DNA of 6,857 nt from Spirochaetales bacterium UBA1265 (GTDB taxonomy: Bacteria > Spirochaetota > Spirochaetia > Sphaerochaetales > Sphaerochaetaceae): NCBI GenBank assembly GCA_002308475.1, contig DBVL01000121.1, positions 1 to 6,857 of the forward strand. Reading direction: 5' to 3'. This document shows, piece by piece, positions 1 to 4,913 of the stretch; within the stretch, counting starts at the first letter, position 1; each line of letters opens with the position of its first letter. The notes beneath the pieces were generated by a model. The model saw only the letters and a program-made list of their open reading frames with translations. It was not told the DNA's origin and made no database searches. The position numbers and the translations under genes are program-made.

Positions 1-489
1 AACTCACAGATGCTTGGCTGTTTTGTTCCCATGCATGCCTGCATAGATAACTGTATCCATACTTATGCCGGGGTGCAATTAAGAGCTGAATGCAACAGAC
101 AGATGAACATGATGAGGGAGAAGTATGGTAAGGATTATGAACAGCCCACAGCCATTCCCATGCTTACTCCCGCGTTTAATCTCCCTGCAAAGTTTGTTAT
201 CCATATAGTAGGTCCCATTGTTTACTCGAATCTGACAGATTCTTTGGAAAAGGAACTTGAGAACTGCTATATAAACACTTTGGACATGTGTGCGGAAAAC
301 AAGCTGAAAAGCGTTGCCTTCTGCTGCATATCCACAGGAGTATTCAATTTCCCGAAAAAAAGAGCGGCAGAGATAGCTGTACAGACTGTAAAGAAGTGGC
401 TTGAAAACCATGACGGGCAGATGGAAAGAGTTATCTTCAACGTTTTCAACAATGAAGACCTCCAGATATACACAGAGCTTCTGGATTAA
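1..489 (+). CDS. Zinc-dependent macrodomain protein-ADP-ribose hydrolase, 3' part
   Basis: The reading frame is open from base 1, and the first codons (N S Q M L G C F V P) already lie inside the fold, so this is the C-terminal 162 residues of a longer protein. Family members are roughly 260-270 residues, so about 100 N-terminal residues lie outside the window. Counting from the window edge, Cys7, His12 and Cys14 sit in a GCF-x-P-x-H-x-CIDN motif, the signature of the zinc-containing macrodomains of Gram-positive bacteria. HIVGP (about residues 68-72) and the CISTG-x-F-x-FP loop (about 106-114) are the usual ADP-ribose phosphate-binding elements. These enzymes remove ADP-ribose from proteins; in staphylococci and streptococci relatives sit with a class M sirtuin and lipoylated GcvH-like carrier genes. 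That partner locus would have to lie upstream of the window. The ATG at base 10 is an internal Met. Family call is firm; substrate is inferred. Confidence 0.88.
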   Translation, partial: NSQMLGCFVPMHACIDNCIHTYAGVQLRAECNRQMNMMREKYGKDYEQPTAIPMLTPAFNLPAKFVIHIVGPIVYSNLTDSLEKELENCYINTLDMCAENKLKSVAFCCISTGVFNFPKKRAAEIAVQTVKKWLENHDGQMERVIFNVFNNEDLQIYTELLD

Positions 490-508
490 AGATGCACGGA
501 TTCAGGTA

Positions 509-537
509 TTGGAGTTATCCTTTCAAGGTTATATAAT
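509..537 (+). promoter_or_regulatory. Sigma-A-type promoter of the TetR-family gene
   Basis: TTGGAG (509-514) and a perfect TATAAT (532-537) are 17 bp apart. The -35 box is poor (3 of 6) but the -10 box and spacing are ideal. Transcription would start near 544, just at the GGAGG ribosome site, giving a very short leader. The spacer holds an imperfect dyad that could be the operator. Confidence 0.6.
516..531 (+). promoter_or_regulatory. Candidate TetR-type operator (imperfect dyad)
   Basis: TATCCTTTCAAGGTTA is a near-palindrome: CCTT and AAGG around a central TC, with outer TA/TA pairs separated by one mismatch on each side. It fills the spacer between the -35 and -10 boxes, a common place for autoregulatory TetR-family operators. 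The left half (GTTATCCTT with the preceding ATTGGA) recurs in slightly altered form upstream of the radical SAM gene. Binding is inferred, not shown. Confidence 0.4.
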
Positions 538-544
538 GAGAAAC

Positions 545-559
545 GGAGGTTAAATGTAA
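545..559 (+). promoter_or_regulatory. Strong ribosome site feeding a start-stop (ATG TAA)
   Basis: GGAGG (545-549) is four bases before ATG (554-556), which is followed at once by TAA (557-559). This minimal start-stop is in frame with the regulator's ATG at 581, which itself has no good ribosome site (upstream bases are AAAGATTTATTTAT). Either the gene is translated by reinitiation after the start-stop, the start-stop limits regulator synthesis, or a longer N-terminus was lost by a nonsense change in codon 2. Confidence 0.5.
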
Positions 560-580
560 CAGGCTAAAAGATTTATTTAT

Positions 581-1117
581 ATGGCAAACTACACTCGTAA
601 ACTCATACTGACTACTTTTGAGAATATGCTCGAGCACATGCCACTGGAAAAAATAACAGTTACCGCACTAATTAAAGAGTGTGGGATTGGCCGAAATACA
701 TTTTACTATCATTACAGAGACATTTATGACCTTTTAAGCAAAGCCATAGAAAGCTTTTTCAGTCAGTATGAAAAGGGTTTGGAAAATGAGAGCTGGCAGG
801 AAACTCTCAAAGCAGTGCTTTATGCCTGTAGGGACAACAGGAAAAAAATCCATCATATTTACAATTCTCTCTCCCGAGACCGTATGGAACAGTTTTTCCT
901 CGGACGCACAGACAGATCCATTACAGCCTATATTCAAAGGATAGCGGCCTCGAAGAATACATCTCCTGAACGCTCTGATGTAATCAGCAGTATCATAAAA
1001 TACTCAGTCTACGGCTATCTTATGCACTTTTTCTGGAATGACATGAATGAGAATATAGAGGAGAGCATAGAAAAATTCTCAGGTGTAGTGAATGAGGTTC
1101 TCAGTATCCTGATGTAA
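581..1117 (+). CDS. TetR/AcrR-family transcriptional regulator
   Basis: A 178-residue protein, typical in size for the family. Residues 1-51 form the TetR DNA-binding domain: the first helix carries NYTRKLILTTF, ITVTALIKECGI (25-36) begins the helix-turn-helix, and GRNTFYYHYRDIYDLL (37-52) is the recognition helix with the hallmark TFYYHY. The rest is a helical ligand-binding and dimerisation domain with no recognisable ligand; the end (SIIKYSVYGYLMHFFWNDM) is hydrophobic and aromatic, as in TetR-like C-terminal domains of Clostridia regulators. The start gives an N-terminus matching relatives, although the best ribosome site points to a start-stop 27 bp upstream. The radical SAM gene follows on the same strand after 118 bp, and related upstream sequence blocks suggest this protein controls both itself and that gene. 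Inducer unknown. Confidence 0.9.
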   Translation: MANYTRKLILTTFENMLEHMPLEKITVTALIKECGIGRNTFYYHYRDIYDLLSKAIESFFSQYEKGLENESWQETLKAVLYACRDNRKKIHHIYNSLSRDRMEQFFLGRTDRSITAYIQRIAASKNTSPERSDVISSIIKYSVYGYLMHFFWNDMNENIEESIEKFSGVVNEVLSILM

Positions 1118-1149
1118 GAGAATATGTGCAGAAACGGGAATGTGTCCTG

Positions 1150-1179
1150 ATTGGAACAGTTGTCCTTAATTGACCATAT
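1150..1179 (+). promoter_or_regulatory. Upstream element of the radical SAM gene resembling the tetR promoter/operator
   Basis: ATTGGA (1150-1155), then three bases, then GTTGTCCTT (1159-1167) and ATAT (1176-1179) parallel ATTGGA, GTTATCCTT and ATAT at 508-534. Only the left half of the dyad is kept; the right half differs. A -35-like TTGGAA (1151-1156) is followed 18 bp later by a weak -10, CATATC (1175-1180); a second -35-like TTGACC lies at 1170-1175 without a well-spaced partner. The exact promoter is therefore uncertain. Confidence 0.35.
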
Positions 1180-1220
1180 CTTTTGGCACCATAATTGTTT
1201 ATCTTGAAATCAGCATATCA

Positions 1221-1226
1221 AGGAGG
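1221..1226 (+). promoter_or_regulatory. Ribosome binding site setting the radical SAM start
   Basis: AGGAGG lies nine bases before ATG at 1236. It rules out the longer in-frame TTG start at 1170, which has no ribosome site and would add a 22-residue tail unlike the family. Confidence 0.85.
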
Positions 1227-1235
1227 TGTTCAGGT

Positions 1236-2579
1236 ATGGCTAAATCCACTTTCAGAAGATTTGTGGTAAAAAAGATGTTTGACCGTTTCTATAAAAGCCC
1301 GGAGCGTAATCTTATCAAGCTTATTGACTGGGCAGACAGAATAGACAGAGTAGGCCAGTTCTCTTCTGAGAGAGCCGCAATCAGAAATGCCATAGAAGAT
1401 CCGACAGATCCATACTATGGATACATAAGGCATATCATACATGACATAGATCCTGAAATAGTTAAAACAGCATCCATGAATTTCTTTGTGAATTCAAACC
1501 TTGTAGGTGGTCCCATACAGGACGAACTGCGCAGGAAGTATCAGTGCAACATTCCGTGGGCCATTCTTCTGGACCCCACCTCTGCATGCAATATCCACTG
1601 TGTTGGCTGTTGGGCGGCTGACTATGGAAACAAGTTGAACCTGAGCTTTGAAGAGATGGATGGAATTATTACCCAGGGTAAGGAAATGGGCATTTACTTC
1701 TATCTTTTTTCCGGCGGAGAGCCTTTGGTCCGTAAGGCTGACATAATAAGGCTTTGTGAAAAACATGGAGACTGTATGTTCACAGCCTTTACAAATGGGA
1801 CGCTGATAGATGAGGCTTTTGCAAGGCAGATGCTCCGGGTGAAAAATTTTGCTCCTGCTATTTCTCTTGAAGGCTTTGGAGAAGCTACGGATGCCCGTAG
1901 AGGAAAAGGTGTTTACGAGAAGGCTTTGAAGGCCATGCAAATCCTACACGAGTACAAGCTGATTTATGGAATCTCATGTTGCTACACCAGTGAGAACTAT
2001 GAGGCCATAACCTCCGAAGAATACTGGGACATGATGATAGATAACGGAGCGTACTTTGTCTGGTATTTCCACTACATGCCAGTTGGAGTAGATGCAAGTG
2101 TGGAACTCCTTCCTAAACCTGACCAGCGTGAATACGTATACCGCCGCATACGGAATCTTCGGGGAAGAAAGCCTCTTTTTGCCATAGATTTCCAGAATGA
2201 CGGTGAGTTTGCCGGTGGCTGTATAGCAGGTGGAAGACGCTACCTGCATATAAATGCAAATGGTGATTATGAGCCATGCGCTTTTATTCACTATGCTGAC
2301 TCAAATATCCGTGAGAAGAGCCTTCTGGAGGCCCTTCGGTCTCCGCTTTTCATGGCCTATCATAACAGACAACCGTTTAATAAGAACATGCTCCAACCTT
2401 GCCCCATGCTTGAAAACCCGGATTTTCTTCGGGAGATGGTCGAAGAATCCGGAGCCTGGTCTACTGACATGCAGGCACCAGAATCCGTGGAACACCTCTG
2501 CTCAAAATGTGATGTATACGCTTCCAATTGGGAGACAAAAGCAGAAGAGCTGTGGGAAAACAAATCTAAAGAACTCTGA
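1236..2579 (+). CDS. Radical SAM protein with SPASM-like C-terminal Fe-S domain
   Basis: A 447-residue protein. After a helical N-terminal region of about 105 residues, the radical SAM core starts at about 110. C118-x3-C122-x2-C125 (CNIHCVGC, within DPTSACNIHCVGCWAADYG) binds the [4Fe-4S] cluster that cleaves S-adenosylmethionine; GGEP at 160-163 is the SAM-contact motif. The C-terminus fits a SPASM/twitch pattern: C329-x13-G-x4-C348, then C389 and the C422-x2-C425 pair, enough to hold one or two auxiliary clusters. Such proteins modify peptides, proteins or small molecules by radical chemistry, but this subfamily, seen next to TetR-family genes in Clostridia, has no function I can name. No precursor-peptide gene is visible in the 118 bp upstream, and the downstream side is occupied by an opposing gene, so a linked ribosomal-peptide substrate is not supported. 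The last 14 bp overlap the convergent acylphosphatase gene; no plus-strand terminator is visible. Confidence 0.9.
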   Translation: MAKSTFRRFVVKKMFDRFYKSPERNLIKLIDWADRIDRVGQFSSERAAIRNAIEDPTDPYYGYIRHIIHDIDPEIVKTASMNFFVNSNLVGGPIQDELRRKYQCNIPWAILLDPTSACNIHCVGCWAADYGNKLNLSFEEMDGIITQGKEMGIYFYLFSGGEPLVRKADIIRLCEKHGDCMFTAFTNGTLIDEAFARQMLRVKNFAPAISLEGFGEATDARRGKGVYEKALKAMQILHEYKLIYGISCCYTSENYEAITSEEYWDMMIDNGAYFVWYFHYMPVGVDASVELLPKPDQREYVYRRIRNLRGRKPLFAIDFQNDGEFAGGCIAGGRRYLHINANGDYEPCAFIHYADSNIREKSLLEALRSPLFMAYHNRQPFNKNMLQPCPMLENPDFLREMVEESGAWSTDMQAPESVEHLCSKCDVYASNWETKAEELWENKSKEL

Positions 2580-2838
2580 ATTTCCTCTCTTCAGGAACAG
2601 TTTCTATCTCATTGATCAAGGCTTTTTCAATACGTATGTGGTTTACGCTTTTAATCTGCATGAGGAACTTTCTCAGAGAGGAGAGAGGCCCCTGGACTTC
2701 CATCTCTACGCGCCCATCCTCAAGGTTTCTGACCCAGCCGGTCAGATACAGGTCCTTGCAGAAATAGTAGGCTGTGTATCTGAAGCCCACATGTTGGACC
2801 CGTCCGGAGAAGTAAATGTGCCACCTTGCAGTATTCAT
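2566..2838 (-). CDS. Acylphosphatase
   Basis: A 90-residue protein matching the usual 90-100 residues of acylphosphatase, which hydrolyses the carboxyl-phosphate bond of small acyl phosphates such as acetyl or carbamoyl phosphate in the cytoplasm. The signature GRVQHVGFR (12-20) supplies the phosphate-binding loop and catalytic Arg20; LTGWVRNLEDGRVE (32-45) supplies catalytic Asn38. Position 16 is His where Gly is most common; this does not touch the catalytic pair. The ATG at 2838 gives the canonical N-terminus, but has no clear ribosome site; the frame stays open upstream, with an alternative ATG at 2871 inside the terminator hairpin, also without one. The gene begins 14 bases after the T-tract of the ptsI terminator, so it depends on readthrough or on a weak promoter at the end of ptsI. 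It overlaps the radical SAM gene tail to tail by 14 bp. Confidence 0.88.
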   Translation of the reverse strand: MNTARWHIYFSGRVQHVGFRYTAYYFCKDLYLTGWVRNLEDGRVEMEVQGPLSSLRKFLMQIKSVNHIRIEKALINEIETVPEERKFRVL

Positions 2839-2851
2839 GATTTCAAATGTA

Positions 2852-2884
2852 GAAAAAATCGGACACCCCATCAAGAGGTGTCCG
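2852..2884 (-). terminator. Intrinsic terminator after ptsI
   Basis: On the minus strand CGGACACCTC pairs with GGGGTGTCCG (ten pairs, one G-U) around a TTGAT loop, followed by A and TTTTTT. The stem covers 2860-2884 and the T-run 2853-2858. It starts 21 bp after the ptsI stop, and the plus strand has no T-run after the stem, so it acts on the PTS operon only. The acylphosphatase ATG lies just beyond it. Confidence 0.85.
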
Positions 2885-2895
2885 GATAAAACTTG

Positions 2896-2928
2896 ATTAT
2901 AAGTGTCAGACTTGAGTGGTATCTCCAA
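2896..2928 (-). promoter_or_regulatory. Possible weak promoter for the acylphosphatase gene
   Basis: A perfect TATAAT on the minus strand (2896-2901) lies between the ptsI stop and its terminator. TTGGAG (2923-2928) is upstream, but the spacing is 21 bp, longer than normal. If used, transcripts would begin near 2889 and carry the hairpin at their 5' end. Chance match is quite possible. Confidence 0.22.
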
Positions 2929-4585
2929 GAAGAGAACTGAGAATGCTGTCCCTGCAGACTGCAACATTTGTTTCTCTTACTTTCTGTCTGAGAGGCAGAA
3001 CAGCTCTTGGTGAGACACTCAGCTCATCAATTCCTATTGAAAGGAATGTCTCAGTCAGAGACAGGTCTGCGCCCAGTTCGCCGCAGATACCTACCCAAAT
3101 GCCGTTCTTGTGGGCATTGTCGCAGACCATCTTGAGAAGTCTCAGGACCGCAGGATGATGGGCATTGAAGAATCTACCGAGATCTGCGTTCTGTCTGTCA
3201 CAGGCAAGGGTGTACTGAGTGAGGTCGTTTGTCCCACAGGAGAAGAAGTCCACTTCCTTGGCAAGACGGTCACTCATGACTGCTGCTGCAGGAGTCTCAA
3301 TCATTATACCAATCTGGACATCATTGCTGAACGCCTTTCCTTCTTTGGTAAGCTCGGCTTTGGCACGCTCGCACATTTTCTTGGCTTCTCTGACTTCCCA
3401 TACGCTTGTTACCATAGGGAACATAATGCACAGATGTCCGAAAGCTGAAGCTCTGTAGAGGGCTCTGAGCTGGGTAAGGAAAATCTCTGGTCTCTGAAGG
3501 CAGATTCTGAGTGCTCTGTTACCCATGGCCGGGTTTTCTTCTTTTGGAAGATTGAAGTAATCAATCTGCTTGTCGGCGCCAATATCCAGGGTTCTGATTA
3601 CAACTTCCTTATCTCCCATGTCTGAGAGAACCTTCTTGTATGCTTCGAACTGGTAGTCTTCTGACGGATAGTCGTCACAGTTCAGGTAGAGGAACTCTGA
3701 GCGGAAGAGGCCAATTCCACCGGCGTCGTTTCCAAGAACAGCTGGAACATCATCAGGACTTCCAATATTGCAATAGATGCGGATGGACTGTCCGTCTTTT
3801 GTCTTATTCGGAAGCCCCTTGAGTTTCTCAAGCATCTCACGGGTCTTCTTCTGCTCTTCAATCTTCATCAGGATAAGCTTTCTTGTATTCTCATCAGCAT
3901 CTACAAGAACTTCACCCTTTGTGCCGTCAATAGCAACCTCTCTGCCTGCGTATTCCTCTTTGATCTGCTTTCCTACGCCTATGATGGCGGGGATTCCCAT
4001 GGTCCTTGCAAGTATGGCTGTGTGGCTTGAGCCACTTCCACCTTCCGTTACAAAGCCGAGAATCTTGCTCTTGTCCAGCTGAACAGTCTCACTCGGAGCC
4101 AGATCATCTGCTGCAAGAATCACCGGAACGTCAGAATCTATTCCTCCCTGAACTGCACCTGCAAGGATACCTATGATTCTTGAAGAAACATCCTTAACAT
4201 CTGCAGCTCTTGCCTGCATGTAGGCGTCTTCCATGGAGGCGAACATCTCAGCAAACTGAGCAGCTGTATCAGAAACAGCAGCAATGGCATTCAGCTTCTC
4301 ATCCTGAATGAGGCCCTGAATGGCTTCCTCATAATCAAGATCCTCAGCCATAAGCTGATGTGTCTCAAAAAGGAGGGCTGCCTCGTCTCCGGCTTCTGCT
4401 CTTGCCTTCTCTGCAAGCTCACCAAGCTGCTCTACAGCCTTCTCCTGGGCGGCCTTGAAACGAGCCCATTCAGCTTCAGTGTCCTTGACAGTGTCATGGT
4501 TGATTTCCGCTTTTACCCTTTTGTAGAAGCAGAGTGGTCCAAGAGCAATTCCTGTTGAAACACCTTTTCCCTGAATTGAAATCAT
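2906..4585 (-). CDS. ptsI: PTS enzyme I (phosphoenolpyruvate-protein phosphotransferase)
   Basis: This cytoplasmic enzyme takes the phosphoryl group from phosphoenolpyruvate and passes it to His15 of HPr, the first step of PTS sugar uptake. At 559 residues it is close to the usual 570-575. The N-terminal HPr-binding and phosphohistidine domains hold the active-site His188 in GSSHTAILARTMGIPA. The PEP-binding TIM barrel (from about 260) shows Arg295 in GLFRSEFLY, Arg331 in RTLDIGADK, Glu430 in IMIETPAA, Asp454 in GTNDLTQY and catalytic Cys501 in GICGELGAD, matching E. coli R296, R332, E431, D455 and C502. All key residues are present, so it should be active. ATG at 4585 has AGGGAG six bases upstream. 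It lies 25 bp after ptsH, the usual ptsHI order, and is followed by an intrinsic terminator. Confidence 0.97.
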   Translation of the reverse strand: MISIQGKGVSTGIALGPLCFYKRVKAEINHDTVKDTEAEWARFKAAQEKAVEQLGELAEKARAEAGDEAALLFETHQLMAEDLDYEEAIQGLIQDEKLNAIAAVSDTAAQFAEMFASMEDAYMQARAADVKDVSSRIIGILAGAVQGGIDSDVPVILAADDLAPSETVQLDKSKILGFVTEGGSGSSHTAILARTMGIPAIIGVGKQIKEEYAGREVAIDGTKGEVLVDADENTRKLILMKIEEQKKTREMLEKLKGLPNKTKDGQSIRIYCNIGSPDDVPAVLGNDAGGIGLFRSEFLYLNCDDYPSEDYQFEAYKKVLSDMGDKEVVIRTLDIGADKQIDYFNLPKEENPAMGNRALRICLQRPEIFLTQLRALYRASAFGHLCIMFPMVTSVWEVREAKKMCERAKAELTKEGKAFSNDVQIGIMIETPAAAVMSDRLAKEVDFFSCGTNDLTQYTLACDRQNADLGRFFNAHHPAVLRLLKMVCDNAHKNGIWVGICGELGADLSLTETFLSIGIDELSVSPRAVLPLRQKVRETNVAVCRDSILSSLLGDTTQV

Positions 4586-4603
4586 ATTTTACTCCCTGGT
4601 TGG

Positions 4604-4617
4604 TCTCTGTTTAGAGA
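4604..4617 (-). other. Small inverted repeat at the ptsH stop codon
   Basis: TCTCT and AGAGA form a five-pair stem whose four-base loop overlaps the ptsH stop codon (TAA, 4613-4611). The stem is short and may be chance, but it echoes the much stronger hairpin placed the same way at the end of the permease gene. Confidence 0.3.
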
Positions 4618-4868
4618 TTTGCCTTGAAAAAGGCTTCAATCTCAGAAGCTGCTTTTTCCTCATCTTCACCTTCAACAGTGATCTTTATTGTCTCACCCTG
4701 CTTGATTCCAAGACCCATGATTGCCATGAGCTTAAGAGCGTTAACTGACTTTTCACCCTTTACAATTGTTACTGTAGAGGTATACTTTTTGACTTCTTTG
4801 ACAAGTAGTCCTGCCGGGCGTGCATGAATTCCAATAGGATCCTGTATGGTGTATTCAAATGTTTTCAT
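4611..4868 (-). CDS. ptsH: HPr phosphocarrier protein (no Ser46)
   Basis: An 85-residue cytoplasmic carrier moving phosphate from EI His188 to the EIIA domain of sugar permeases. The active-site region is canonical: GIHARPAG with His15 and Arg17. The region around residue 46, normally KSVNAKSIMGVMSLG in Bacillota with Ser46 as HPr kinase site, reads KSVNALKLMAIMGLG here: position 46 is Lys (codon at 4733-4731) and residue 52 is Gly. Phosphorelay should work, while HPr-kinase/CcpA-type control through Ser46 should not. HPr proteins lacking Ser46 occur in some Lachnospiraceae as far as I recall, so this is probably natural rather than damage. AAGGAG lies six bases before the ATG. It is placed between the EIIBCA gene (32 bp gap) and ptsI (25 bp gap), forming one operon. 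Confidence 0.96.
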   Translation of the reverse strand: MKTFEYTIQDPIGIHARPAGLLVKEVKKYTSTVTIVKGEKSVNALKLMAIMGLGIKQGETIKITVEGEDEEKAASEIEAFFKANL

Positions 4869-4892
4869 GTGGTTCTCCTTATTCTGGAAAGG

Positions 4893-4913
4893 TGTCTGCG
4901 TCAGCCGCAGACA
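4893..4913 (-). other. Perfect intercistronic hairpin over the EIIBCA stop codon
   Basis: TGTCTGCG and CGCAGACA form a perfect eight-pair stem with a five-base loop (GCTGA on the minus strand) that contains the EIIBCA stop codon TGA. No T-run follows, so it is not a classical terminator; the ptsH ribosome site starts 13 bases beyond the stem. A role in mRNA processing or stability, raising ptsHI output over the permease, is an inference. Confidence 0.6.

Noticed and set aside
1170..1235. In-frame TTG extension of the radical SAM gene adding 22 residues
   Set aside because: No ribosome site before 1170, while AGGAGG stands nine bases before ATG 1236; the region also overlaps the shared upstream element.
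1118..1235. Search for a small precursor-peptide gene next to the radical SAM enzyme
   Set aside because: No open frame with a ribosome site and peptide-like core is visible in the 118 bp gap.
1494..1940. 148-residue minus-strand open frame inside the radical SAM gene
   Set aside because: It is antisense to the catalytic core coding region, with no start signal or recognisable protein features.
2860..2884. Bidirectional terminator also serving the radical SAM gene
   Set aside because: On the plus strand the stem is followed by GATAAAACTT, with no T-run, and lies about 280 bp past the gene's end.
2254..2889. 211-residue plus-strand open frame
   Set aside because: It overlaps the radical SAM gene in another frame and then runs antisense to the acylphosphatase; no family features, no ribosome site.
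2839..2967. N-terminal extension of the acylphosphatase up to 43 residues
   Set aside because: It overlaps the ptsI 3' end and the terminator hairpin, has no ribosome site and has no similarity to the family; the domain begins just after ATG 2838.
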